The notes beneath the pieces are model-generated. The model was given only the letters and a program-made list of their open reading frames with translations. It did not search any database and was not told where the DNA came from. Of a stretch of 64,000 bases of DNA, positions 46,114-54,808 are shown one piece after another. Where the stretch lies: the NCBI RefSeq assembly GCF_014237455.1, contig NZ_JABZFL010000016.1, forward strand, positions 1 to 64,000, written 5' to 3'. The translations under genes and the position numbers were made by a program. How positions within the stretch are numbered: position 1 is the first letter of the stretch; every line of letters begins with the position of its first letter. The DNA comes from Desulfobacula sp. Lineage in GTDB: Bacteria; Desulfobacterota; Desulfobacteria; Desulfobacterales; Desulfobacteraceae.

Positions 46114-46152
46114 ATTATAAATCTGATCAAATATTTGATCAGATTTATAATT
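46113..46152. promoter_or_regulatory. 40-bp perfect palindrome, probable GntR operator
   Basis: All 20 base pairs of the two half-sites match, centred between 46132 and 46133, with core CTGATCAAAT and its complement. It overlaps the -10 box and start region, so a bound repressor would block RNA polymerase. Confidence 0.8.
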
Positions 46153-46194
46153 TAAGTTAACAAAAGCTTTTATTAAACCCAAGGAGAAAACGAG

Positions 46195-47310
46195 ATGGCT
46201 TTGTCATTTATGGAAGGGAATGAGGCACTTGCCAGGGGGGCAATTGCTGCGGGCTGTGATTTTTTTGCAGGCTATCCCATCACACCGGCAACAACTATTT
46301 TTAACAATATGCTAAATATGCTGCCACCCAAAGGCGGTATTTGTATTCAGGGAGAAGATGAAATTGCATCCATGGGATATTGCATCGGGGCATCCATGGC
46401 AGGCAAAAAAGCACTAACCGCAACATCCGGCCCCGGCATCAGTCTTTACAGCGAACAGCTTTCCTTTGCCATAGGCAGTGAAATCCCTCTGGTGATTGCA
46501 GATGTGCAACGCCTGGGGCCTTCAACCGGTTCAGCAACCAGAGGCGCTGACAGTGATATCCAATTTTTAAGATGGGGCAGCACAAGCGGTGTTCCGGTGA
46601 TCGTGCTTGCCCCTAAAGATGCTCTTGACTGCTATGTCCTTGCTGTCCATGCCTTTAACTATGCTGAAGAATTCAGGTGCCCCGTTTTTATTGCTTCCAA
46701 TAAAGAAATCGGGATGACCAGGGAAAGCTTTGATCTTGATTCTGTCACCCTTCCCCCGATTGTTGAAAGGAAAATGTTTTCAGGAGATTCGTATCTTCCG
46801 TTTGAAGCAGAGCCAAATGCAGCCCCGCCATTTCTTCCCATTGGCGGAGAAACCCTTGTCAGACAGACATCATCAACCCATGGACCGGACGGCTATATCA
46901 CCATTGATCCTGACGTAATTGCGCAAAACCAGGCAAGGCTGAGAGAAAAAATCCATAGTGCCCGGAAAAGAATTACACTTTTTGAAAAAGATATCAAAGA
47001 GAATAGTGATACACTGATCATCAGTTATGGTGTCACCGCCCGTGCAGTTGAAGATGCCGGCAAAACACTTGAAAGTAAAGGGAAACCGGTCTCCACCTTA
47101 ACCCTTAAAACCCTGTGGCCGGTACCGGAAGAACTTTTGATAGAAACAGCAAAACCTTTTAAGCGCATTGTTGTCATCGAAATGAACCTGGGTCAATACG
47201 TCAATGAAATAAAGCGGGTGCTTTGTGATAAAAAAATAATGTTTTATGGACAGATGAACGGTGTGTTGATCACGCCTGCAAAGATTATGGAGGTCATTGA
47301 AAATGAATAG
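46195..47310 (+). CDS. 2-oxoacid:ferredoxin oxidoreductase, alpha subunit
   Basis: 371 residues. The N-terminal pyrimidine-binding domain has EGNEALARGAIAAGCDFFAG and YPITPATTIFNNM (about 27-39), then EDEIASMGYCIGASMAGKKA and TATSGPGISLYSEQ. The C-terminal transketolase-like domain contains YGVTARAVEDAG. It belongs to the KorA/VorB-like subunits that oxidise 2-oxoacids to acyl-CoA with ferredoxin as acceptor. No separate 4Fe-4S subunit gene is seen. It has a strong ribosome site (AAGGAGAAA). Confidence 0.88.
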   Translation: MALSFMEGNEALARGAIAAGCDFFAGYPITPATTIFNNMLNMLPPKGGICIQGEDEIASMGYCIGASMAGKKALTATSGPGISLYSEQLSFAIGSEIPLVIADVQRLGPSTGSATRGADSDIQFLRWGSTSGVPVIVLAPKDALDCYVLAVHAFNYAEEFRCPVFIASNKEIGMTRESFDLDSVTLPPIVERKMFSGDSYLPFEAEPNAAPPFLPIGGETLVRQTSSTHGPDGYITIDPDVIAQNQARLREKIHSARKRITLFEKDIKENSDTLIISYGVTARAVEDAGKTLESKGKPVSTLTLKTLWPVPEELLIETAKPFKRIVVIEMNLGQYVNEIKRVLCDKKIMFYGQMNGVLITPAKIMEVIENE

Positions 47311-48592
47311 TTATTTGAATAAAACCAGGCCCTCTGTCTATTGCCCCGGATGCACCCATGAAAAAATCACCAAAGGCCTTGATAAAGCCCTCGTCAAATT
47401 GAACCTTCCGGCGGACAAAACCGTCATTGTTACTGATATTGGATGCTCCGGCCTTTTTGACACCTTCTTCAACGTACACGCTCTCCATGGAATTCACGGC
47501 CGGGCTCTGACCTATGCATCGGGTCTCAAACTTGCTAATCCCGAACTGAACGTGATTGTTACAATGGGAGACGGGGGCTTGGGTATCGGTGGCGCCCATG
47601 TATTGGCTTCCTGCAGAAAGAATCTTGATCTTACACTGATTATTCTCAATAATTTCAACTTTGGCATGACCGGCGGACAATACTCTGCCACTACACCAAC
47701 AGATGCAATAGTGGGATCGGAATTTCTCAATCATGCTGAAATTCCCCTTGATATCTGCGCCATTGCCCAAAGTGCCGGTGCTACTTATATTGATCGATGC
47801 TCAGGCCATGATGAGCGCCTGCCCGGAAAAATTGCCAGCGCCATTGAGCATAAAGGGTTTTCAATCATTGAAACCCTTGGTATGTGCACTGGTCGTTATA
47901 CCAAAAAAAACCCGCTGACCCCAAAAGCCCTTGATCAAATGATAACCGATCTTCCTGCCAAAAACGGTATCATAGAAAAAAACAAAAGGCCTGAATACGG
48001 TGACCGTTACAGGGCACTTGCCAAAGAGAGAAAGACCTTCCCCGAAGCGGTTACCATAGAAAAACAAACCGATCTTAAAAATTACCAACAGCAAGAGGTG
48101 GTTATCTTAGGCAGTGCGGGAATGAGAATCGTAACAGCTGGTGACATTGTCTGTTATGCAGGCCTTTGCGCGGGCATGAATGTGTCAATGAAAAATGACT
48201 ATAATATTACCGTTCTCAGGGGACAGTCTGTTAGTGAAATCTTGATTTCACCCGAAAAAATAGGCTATCCCGGCATTGAATCTCCTTCCGTTGTTCTGGC
48301 ATTGAGTGATGAAGGCGTGCAGCGAAGAAAAAAAATATTTGCAACCCTTAAACCGGACACGTTTGTCTTAAAAGAAAGAAGCGTTACCATTCCGGAAACC
48401 AACGCGGATGTTGTTGAAATCGACTTCCGGAAATTTAAAATCAAAAAACAGGATTGGGCTTTGGCTTCCCTTGGTGTAATGGCAAAAAAAGAAAAAGCTA
48501 TTAATAAAGCAATGCTAACGTATGCGTTAAAGTCCCGTTTCAATGAAAAAGTCTATCTGATTGCAATGGAGACCATTGAAAAAATGATTTAG
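47303..48592 (+). CDS. 2-oxoacid:ferredoxin oxidoreductase, fused beta and gamma subunits
   Basis: 429 residues from the ATG at 47303, overlapping the alpha gene by 8 nt. Residues 1-240 are the TPP-binding beta subunit: CPGCTHEKI, TDIGCSGLFD, TMGDGGLGIGG, NNFNFGMTGGQYS and the segment around ETLGMCTGRYTKKN. The C-terminal 180 residues match a gamma subunit: VVILGSAGMRIVTAGDIVCY, TVLRGQSVSEILISPEKIGY. Beta-gamma fusions are less common than separate genes. Substrate cannot be named; the induction by a GntR regulator hints at a catabolic amino acid or aromatic intermediate. Confidence 0.85.
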   Translation: MNSYLNKTRPSVYCPGCTHEKITKGLDKALVKLNLPADKTVIVTDIGCSGLFDTFFNVHALHGIHGRALTYASGLKLANPELNVIVTMGDGGLGIGGAHVLASCRKNLDLTLIILNNFNFGMTGGQYSATTPTDAIVGSEFLNHAEIPLDICAIAQSAGATYIDRCSGHDERLPGKIASAIEHKGFSIIETLGMCTGRYTKKNPLTPKALDQMITDLPAKNGIIEKNKRPEYGDRYRALAKERKTFPEAVTIEKQTDLKNYQQQEVVILGSAGMRIVTAGDIVCYAGLCAGMNVSMKNDYNITVLRGQSVSEILISPEKIGYPGIESPSVVLALSDEGVQRRKKIFATLKPDTFVLKERSVTIPETNADVVEIDFRKFKIKKQDWALASLGVMAKKEKAINKAMLTYALKSRFNEKVYLIAMETIEKMI

Positions 48593-48631
48593 GCTTCAAA
48601 TCCTATGTCAGGATCAGTCTATGATGAATTT

Positions 48632-48669
48632 AAAAAGGGCTCTCGCACATAAGTGCATGAGCCCTTTTT
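48632..48669. terminator. Bidirectional terminator
   Basis: AAAAAGGGCTC (48632-48642) pairs with GAGCCCTTTTT (48659-48669), with an inner GCAC/GTGC stem and ATAA loop. It lies between the convergent 2-oxoacid oxidoreductase and glutamate synthase genes and has A- and T-runs on both sides. Confidence 0.85.
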
Positions 48670-48689
48670 AATTCAAACAAATATCCCTT

Positions 48690-50348
48690 TTATGCGTTCA
48701 ATATCTTTTTTGCACTTTCGTTATTTACATCAGACACATGAGGAATGCCGGTTTCAATTGCTGTTTCCCGATTACCTGAAAAAATCTCCTGGCGTGTGAT
48801 TTGATTCAGAGAAAATTTTCTCGCTCCGGCCATGAGCTGCTGCAGGCCACATCCCAGCTTATCCGCCAGTGTATAGAATGCAATGGCACCATAAGGAATA
48901 TTCTTCATTTCCTCCTTGCCCATTTTTTTCTCAAGATCATGGTACCCTACAAAAATTTCATCCGCAGTTTTCCCAACTTCCAAAACCGTTTTCGGCAATT
49001 CATTCCAGTTACCGCTCACTGCCGCCCGCTGCTCAGGATTGATGGCTCCCTCTATGTTTGCCCCTAAAAATCCAGGAATCATAATCGCTCTTCCCATACA
49101 AATTAGTTTTGTATAGGGAGCACCTAATGCAAGTGATTTAAAAAGATGATCTTCAAGGGCGAATCCGCCGGCAAAGGACATGTCCACAACATTTTTCCCT
49201 TTTGCCGATAAAATACTGGCATATTCATGGGCTTTTGAATGAAGAATAATAGAAGGGACACCCCAGCTTTGCATCATATTCCACGGACTCATACCCGTCC
49301 CCCCGCCGGAACCGTCAATTGTTAAAAGATCAAGCTCGGCATCTGTTGCAAACTTAATGGCCATTGCCAGCTCTTCCATGCCATAGGAACCTGTTTTTAA
49401 AGTAATCCTCTCAAACCCGATACCGCGAAGATATTCCACTGTGTTCATGAAATCTTCCTGAACCTTGCTGACCGTATTGAGATTGGTGGCACCCAAACGG
49501 CTGTGTCGGGCAAAAGACTTAATTGCACCCTGCTCAAATCCCTGCTGTACTTCAGGCAGAGACGGGTCCGGATCAACCACATACCCTCGTTTTTTCAGAA
49601 ACAGGGCATATTCAAGGCTTCTGACCTGTATTTCCCCGCCAATATTCTTTGCACCCTGACCCCATTTTAATTCAATGATACACTTGTTGCCATATTTATC
49701 CACAACATACTCTGCCACACCATTTCGGGTATCCTCAACATTGAGCTGGACAATGATGGCACCCATCCCATGGAAATACCTTAAATAGGTCTCTATTCTC
49801 CGGTCAAGTTCAGGTGCTTTAACAATTTTACCTTTTTTATCTGCCTGTGGGCCGATTTCAGAATTTCTATCCACGCCCACCACATTCTCACCGATCACCA
49901 CGGGGATACCAATCAAAGCACCACCAATGGCAAAGGAATCCCAATATTTCTCTGCGATAAGAGTTGACCCCAAAGCGCCTGTCATCATGGGCATGCTGCT
50001 TTTTGTCTTAATTTTGCTCCCAAACTCGGTTTCGAGGCTGACATTTGGAAAAACACAGTCATCCGGGCTGTTGGTCATGTCTTTCGTAAGCCCGGCAGAG
50101 CCATATGCATACCCTTGAATTCTCAGAGAATTATAGGATACCCCCACGTGGTTGGTATTGTTTGCACCGGCGGTGACCAGTCCAAAGCTTCTTGGATATA
50201 ATAATTTTCTTCCAACCATGCTGGACAGCCATGTTTCACACTTCCCATTACAATCTGCACGGCATAATGTACAAAGGCTAGATTCACAGACATTCCCACG
50301 GTTTTTTGTTCCCAGGGCATCATTTCCTTTTGAAAATCTCATTTCCAT
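48690..50348 (-). CDS. FMN-binding glutamate synthase-like protein (archaeal GltB type)
   Basis: 552 residues. A cysteine-rich N-terminus (CESSLCTLCRADCNGKCETW, about 21-40) precedes the FMN barrel. The barrel has IELKWGQGAKNIGGEIQ, LLTIDGSGGGTGMSPWNMMQ and a later MGRAIMIPGFLGANIEGAIN. This is the central FMN domain of glutamate synthase without a glutaminase, as in archaeal and deltaproteobacterial versions. Such proteins may use ferredoxin or another donor. The ribosome site AAAGGAGAG is 6-8 nt upstream, after a structured leader. Confidence 0.88.
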   Translation of the reverse strand: MEMRFSKGNDALGTKNRGNVCESSLCTLCRADCNGKCETWLSSMVGRKLLYPRSFGLVTAGANNTNHVGVSYNSLRIQGYAYGSAGLTKDMTNSPDDCVFPNVSLETEFGSKIKTKSSMPMMTGALGSTLIAEKYWDSFAIGGALIGIPVVIGENVVGVDRNSEIGPQADKKGKIVKAPELDRRIETYLRYFHGMGAIIVQLNVEDTRNGVAEYVVDKYGNKCIIELKWGQGAKNIGGEIQVRSLEYALFLKKRGYVVDPDPSLPEVQQGFEQGAIKSFARHSRLGATNLNTVSKVQEDFMNTVEYLRGIGFERITLKTGSYGMEELAMAIKFATDAELDLLTIDGSGGGTGMSPWNMMQSWGVPSIILHSKAHEYASILSAKGKNVVDMSFAGGFALEDHLFKSLALGAPYTKLICMGRAIMIPGFLGANIEGAINPEQRAAVSGNWNELPKTVLEVGKTADEIFVGYHDLEKKMGKEEMKNIPYGAIAFYTLADKLGCGLQQLMAGARKFSLNQITRQEIFSGNRETAIETGIPHVSDVNNESAKKILNA

Positions 50349-50381
50349 AACTTACTCTCCTTTTTTAAATCTTGTTATTTT

Positions 50382-50465
50382 TTACATTTCCTCATTGAAA
50401 TGAATCCCTAAAAATACAAAAAGGCATCCTCCCCGGTTAGAACCCGGAGCAGACACCTTTGTCAT
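50382..50465 (-). promoter_or_regulatory. Structured leader with possible leader peptide upstream of the glutamate synthase gene
   Basis: A hairpin with outer arms 50420-50428/50452-50460 and inner arms 50429-50438/50441-50449 lies 70-110 nt before the start codon, with a T-rich tail on the minus strand. A 27-codon frame from an ATG at 50465 (MTKVSAPGSNRGGCLFVFLG) spans it exactly and stops 33 nt before the gene. The rest of 50349-50674 holds nothing recognised. Attenuation or an unknown riboregulator is possible. Confidence 0.45.
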
Positions 50466-50674
50466 GGAAAAACCTATTTTTACGCCATTGTAAAAACAAA
50501 TTGAATCAAGGCAAAAAGTATCTTGAAAAAATTTTAATGTCAACTTAATATTTAAAAGAGAATTGTTTTATGTGACTTACCTGTATTGCATAGTTCTTGA
50601 CAATCTACCGCAATAAAAGTAAATATCCCATTAAATTTTAAAGGCTTAAAAAAAATTTGGAAAATTCTTACTAA

Positions 50675-51433
50675 ATGAAAATCCTTCTTACAAACGATGA
50701 TGGATACCGTGCTCCGGGAATTCAAATATTGTACGAAACACTTCGATCGTATCATGAAATTATTCTGGCAGCACCCGATAGAGAGAAAAGTGCCGTGGGG
50801 CACGGTATTACCCTTAATGAACCCATAAGGATTGACAAAATAAACTTAAATGGTGGCGGTGAGGGATATGCGGTTACAGGAACTCCGGCAGACTGTGTTA
50901 AACTGGGCCTGTTTAAACTTTGCACCACACCACCAGATCTGGTTATTTCAGGGATTAATCCGGGCAGTAACACTGGAGTCAATATCAACTATTCGGGTAC
51001 CGTGGGAGCTGCCAGGGAAGCAGCATTAAATGGTTTATCAAGTATGGCCGTTTCGGTAAAACGAGGAAAGACAGTAGATTTTCAGGGTATGTCCCGATTC
51101 ATAGGTGACTTGGTGGACAAAGTATGTGATTATGGACTTCCGGCCGGCACATTTTTAAACATCAATGCGCCGGATATTTCATTGGATGACGTTCGTGGCG
51201 TCAAAATTACCCGGCAGGCTTCCAATAACCTTTCAAAACAATTTGAAAAACGGATTGATCCAAAGGACAGGTCTTATTACTGGTATGACAGCATAAACCA
51301 GGTGGATGGTGAGCCAGATACAGATGTCAATGCATTATCGCAAAACTATATTTCCATAACGCCAATTCAATGCGATATCACAGATTATAAGGCAATGAGG
51401 GAATTATCGGGGTTGACTTGGAAGCAGATATGA
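50675..51433 (+). CDS. surE: 5'-nucleotidase SurE
   Basis: 252 residues. The N-terminal MKILLTNDDGYRAPGI carries the metal DD pair (D8, D9). Further motifs are APDREKSAVGHGIT and VISGINPGSNTGVNINYSGT. It dephosphorylates nucleoside monophosphates and acts in stationary survival. The ribosome site is weak. Confidence 0.95.
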   Translation: MKILLTNDDGYRAPGIQILYETLRSYHEIILAAPDREKSAVGHGITLNEPIRIDKINLNGGGEGYAVTGTPADCVKLGLFKLCTTPPDLVISGINPGSNTGVNINYSGTVGAAREAALNGLSSMAVSVKRGKTVDFQGMSRFIGDLVDKVCDYGLPAGTFLNINAPDISLDDVRGVKITRQASNNLSKQFEKRIDPKDRSYYWYDSINQVDGEPDTDVNALSQNYISITPIQCDITDYKAMRELSGLTWKQI

Positions 51434-51508
51434 AACAAGAAAAACTAAAGAAGCTATTGAAAATAGCCCGTCAATTCACAGAGTAAATCTTTTTTAACAG
51501 TCAGAATA

Positions 51509-52384
51509 ATGAAAATACGACGAATCCAAGAGAACTGTACAAACTGCATGTTATGTGCAAAAGACTGCGTTTCTGCCGTGTGGAGAGACATAGACGGTAT
51601 TCCTGAAATAGTTGCACCTGATGATTGCAACCGCTGTAGTCATTGCCTTGCCGTATGCCCTCAGGGGGCTATCGAGCATGACGGTCTTGATCACATGCAA
51701 ATAAAAAAAACAGACGTCAATCTTATTAATCCAGAAATTTATGAAACCATAGCCAGGGGAAGAAGAAGTATAAGACGGTATAAAGACAAAAATGTTCCAA
51801 ATGAATTAATTGAAAAAATAATCCGTCTTGTCAACCATGCGCCCACTGCAAGCAATTCTCAAAATGTTGGGTATCTGGTTATCTCCGATAAAAAAATTTT
51901 ACGTAAAATTTCAAAAGCGATTTTTGTCTTCAGCACAAAAATCTTTTACCTTACAAAAAAATTCCCCGGCAACCTCATATATAAAACAATAAAACTGTTC
52001 CCGATATCAGATACCATCACAAGATATATAGACCCAATGCAGTATTATATTGACGAAACAAAAAAAGGCAGAGACTTTATCCTTCATAATGCACCTGCTT
52101 TACTTCTTGTCCATGCCCCGAAAGGAGCTGTATTCTCTAATGAAAACTGCAATATTTCAGCAGGCAATATAATGAATTATGCATATTCATTAGGGCTTGG
52201 AACCTGCTATATCGGTTTTTTAAACCTGTCGTTAAAGTACAATAAAAAACTCCGAAATCTTGTTAAACTGCCTAAAGGCCGTATGATTTATGCCTGCATT
52301 ATTATGGGGTATCCAGCATATAAACACGCCAATACAGCATCAAGAAAAAAACCTGGAATAAAGTGGGTTCAGGAACAGAGTTAA
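51509..52384 (+). CDS. Nitroreductase with N-terminal ferredoxin domain
   Basis: 291 residues. Two 4Fe-4S motifs begin the protein: CTNCMLCAKDC (10-20) and CNRCSHCLAVC (44-54). A nitroreductase domain follows with RRSIRRYKDKNVP, NHAPTASNSQNVGYLV and later SAGNIMNYAYSLGLGTCYIG, where FMN is bound. Such fused proteins reduce nitro or flavin substrates with ferredoxin-type electrons. It is 75 bp downstream of surE. Confidence 0.88.
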   Translation: MKIRRIQENCTNCMLCAKDCVSAVWRDIDGIPEIVAPDDCNRCSHCLAVCPQGAIEHDGLDHMQIKKTDVNLINPEIYETIARGRRSIRRYKDKNVPNELIEKIIRLVNHAPTASNSQNVGYLVISDKKILRKISKAIFVFSTKIFYLTKKFPGNLIYKTIKLFPISDTITRYIDPMQYYIDETKKGRDFILHNAPALLLVHAPKGAVFSNENCNISAGNIMNYAYSLGLGTCYIGFLNLSLKYNKKLRNLVKLPKGRMIYACIIMGYPAYKHANTASRKKPGIKWVQEQS

Positions 52385-52460
52385 CTTATCATAACTATTT
52401 GTGGAGGATTTCATAAAAATTCACAAAAGGTTAATTTTGTTCATACTCTATTTTCCATTG

Positions 52461-53441
52461 TCATCGGTTCAGCAACCCTGACAATTGTTGTTCTGCATTC
52501 TTCATCAGGGTATCAAACAGATCTTTTACACTGGGAATATCATGGATCAGGCCAATGCCCTGGCCGCAGGAAATCACCCCCACATCCGTTTTCCCCTCAT
52601 TGAACATCAATCTTGCCTTGTCGCCTGTCACTATGGAAAGCACTTCATCAAAGCTGCCATTATTTTGTTCAATTTCAAAACATTTTTGAGCGGCAGCATT
52701 GTTCCAGACCCTGTGGGTCGCCCCGATAGATCGCATGATAAGCATGGTATCCAACTCAGATGCGTCAAACAGGGCCTGTTTTAAATTGTCATGAATGGGG
52801 CATTCTTTGGTCAACAAGAGACGGGTCCCTATTATCACAGCGCCTGCACCAAGGGATAAGACAGCGACAATTCCTCTGCCATCTGATATGCCACCGCCGC
52901 CGATCACCGGAAGCTTGACCGCATCTACAACACTTGGGACCAAAACCAGTGTTCCGATATCCAGCTTGCCTGTGGCACCTCCATTTTCATATCCCACCAC
53001 AGTAACAATATCTGCTCCCATTTTTTCCACTTTTCTGGCATACCGGATGCCCACACATTTATGAATCCAGATCATGCCTGCATCCTTGAACCGTCTGCAT
53101 AACTCATCGGGTGCGGAATGCCCGGAGGTCTCAACAATCTTAACCCCTTTTTCAATCAGAACATCCAAATAGTCATTGTTATCAATAGGCCGCATGGAAG
53201 GAAAAAGATTGAGGTTCACTGCAAACGGCTTGTCCGTCAGTTGCTTGACCCTGTCAATGGCCCGGGCAAATTCCTCTTTTGTCTGGTAAATGGCCGATGC
53301 CAGGATACCAAGCCCGCCGGCATTGGATATGGCTGCGACAAAATCAGCCTTTGAAATAGACATCATAGCGCCGCCGATGATGGGGTATTTTATGCCAAGT
53401 AGTCGTGTAACACTGGTTTGTAACATGGTTCTCCTTTTCAA
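52461..53441 (-). CDS. Nitronate monooxygenase / enoyl-ACP reductase-like FMN protein
   Basis: 326 residues of the 2-nitropropane dioxygenase fold. Motifs include YPIIGGAMMSISKADFVAAI (about 19-38), DIVTVVGYENGGATGKLD, VIGGGGISDGRGIVAVLSLG and an FMN phosphate site GAGAVIIGTRLL. The substrate is uncertain; similar proteins detoxify nitronates or act as FabK-like enoyl reductases. It ends the polyamine-region minus-strand run. Confidence 0.85.
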   Translation of the reverse strand: MKRRTMLQTSVTRLLGIKYPIIGGAMMSISKADFVAAISNAGGLGILASAIYQTKEEFARAIDRVKQLTDKPFAVNLNLFPSMRPIDNNDYLDVLIEKGVKIVETSGHSAPDELCRRFKDAGMIWIHKCVGIRYARKVEKMGADIVTVVGYENGGATGKLDIGTLVLVPSVVDAVKLPVIGGGGISDGRGIVAVLSLGAGAVIIGTRLLLTKECPIHDNLKQALFDASELDTMLIMRSIGATHRVWNNAAAQKCFEIEQNNGSFDEVLSIVTGDKARLMFNEGKTDVGVISCGQGIGLIHDIPSVKDLFDTLMKNAEQQLSGLLNR

Positions 53442-53442
53442 A

Positions 53443-54375
53443 TTAATTCATCGGGGTAAAAGTAAGGCTGTACGGGGTGATCAATTCCACAGGATCATAT
53501 GACATTTTAGCCTGGCGAAGGCCTTTAACTCCAAGGTCCTGCTCCCGGTTCAGATATTGACATTTATATTTAAGATATTTGGCTGTCTCATGGTTGATCA
53601 CCTGAGCCGCCCCCTTAAAATCCATATCAGATTTCTCAAACTGGATATCATAAGTTGAGTGGTTCAACTCACTGAAAACAGAAAAAGAAACCACCTTGTT
53701 CCCCACTGTTATGACAAGTCCCTCCAGCCTCAATTCCTCAAAATGATCAAATGATATCTCTATGGCCCGGGACTCCCGATCGAGTGTTCTGGATCGTCTT
53801 TCGCGCCTGTTCAGTTGAACCTGTGCTAACTCCAGGGCTTTTTGCCTGTACTCACCCTTTAACAAGTGTACTTCAAAATCAGGATTGTCTCGTTTGAACT
53901 GAGAGATCAGGTTCCTTTTTTTGTGGAGTTTTATCCCGGTAAGTTCACACAGACTGTCAACATCATAAATGTATTCTGAATGATCACGTTCTTCTTTGAC
54001 GATATAATAATTTCCAATTTCAGGAAATTTTTTTAAATAATCTGATGTTAAAAGACTGAATCCGGGCGTAAGGCCCACATTTTTCAAGTTTAATGATAAA
54101 ATGACAAGTTCTTCAGGACAAAGGTCTTCGCCCAAAGGCATAAATGCACATTGAGAAATCGCATCATAAATCAAAAGCCGTTCCTGGTACAGGGTCCATG
54201 ACAGTTTGTAAGCATCCTGCCAGGCATAAAGATTTGAAAAATTATACTCACAGGAAAAGGGCTTGAACGTATCAATATATGTTTGAATGAGTTCCTGGTC
54301 TTTTAATGCAAATCGATTAAATTTTGAAAATTTTATTTTTTGCGGTTCTTGTAAAACCGCTCCTACCGCAACCAT
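53443..54375 (-). CDS. DUF2156 / phosphatidylglycerol lysyltransferase C-domain-like protein
   Basis: 310 residues with the DUF2156 acyltransferase-like fold. Characteristic segments are YNFSNLYAWQDAYKLSWTLY (about 45-64), KKRNLISQFKRDNPDFEVHL and a late KGAAQVINHETAKYLKYKCQ. Function is likely transfer of an aminoacyl or acyl group, but no membrane flippase domain is attached. The true start may be internal, as the first 14 residues are atypical. It lies 4 nt after the GNAT gene. Confidence 0.75.
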   Translation of the reverse strand: MVAVGAVLQEPQKIKFSKFNRFALKDQELIQTYIDTFKPFSCEYNFSNLYAWQDAYKLSWTLYQERLLIYDAISQCAFMPLGEDLCPEELVILSLNLKNVGLTPGFSLLTSDYLKKFPEIGNYYIVKEERDHSEYIYDVDSLCELTGIKLHKKRNLISQFKRDNPDFEVHLLKGEYRQKALELAQVQLNRRERRSRTLDRESRAIEISFDHFEELRLEGLVITVGNKVVSFSVFSELNHSTYDIQFEKSDMDFKGAAQVINHETAKYLKYKCQYLNREQDLGVKGLRQAKMSYDPVELITPYSLTFTPMN

Positions 54376-54379
54376 TTTA

Positions 54380-54808
54380 TCAATCCTTATATCTTAACGG
54401 AACATGACCTTTAAGGTGTTCAAATCCAAGTTCTTTATAAAAAGAAGATGTTCCCGGCTGGGCGATAAGGCCGATCCAGTCAACATTGCTTTCCTTTAAT
54501 TTTTCTATTAACGTTTGAATAATTTTTTTACCGATCCCTTTACCCCTGAATTCCTTTAACACCGTAACATCCTGAATATAAGCATCACTTGCAAGATCGG
54601 AAAGGGCCCGACCCATCCCGATAAGCTTTTTTCCCAAAAAAGCCCCCACGAAAAGAGCTGAATTTTTCACAATATGATTTAAGAATTCAGGCTGGCTGTC
54701 GTAAGAAGACTCCCACCATCCAGCTTCCTTGTAGAGAAGGATCAAATCGTTCATTGAAACGGATTTAATCGTTTTTATGATAAGTTGTGTTGAAGGATCA
54801 TCCGACAT
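54380..54808 (-). CDS. GNAT family N-acetyltransferase
   Basis: 142 residues with the acetyl-CoA binding motif VLKEFRGKGIGKKIIQTLIE (about 82-101) and the C-terminal GTSSFYKELGFEHLK. The acceptor is unknown, but overlap by 11 nt with speE suggests a polyamine or related amine. Confidence 0.85.
   Translation of the reverse strand: MSDDPSTQLIIKTIKSVSMNDLILLYKEAGWWESSYDSQPEFLNHIVKNSALFVGAFLGKKLIGMGRALSDLASDAYIQDVTVLKEFRGKGIGKKIIQTLIEKLKESNVDWIGLIAQPGTSSFYKELGFEHLKGHVPLRYKD

Noticed and set aside
50415-50470. Glutamine or tetrahydrofolate riboswitch
   Set aside because: The conserved cores of these riboswitches are not recognisable; only a long hairpin is seen.
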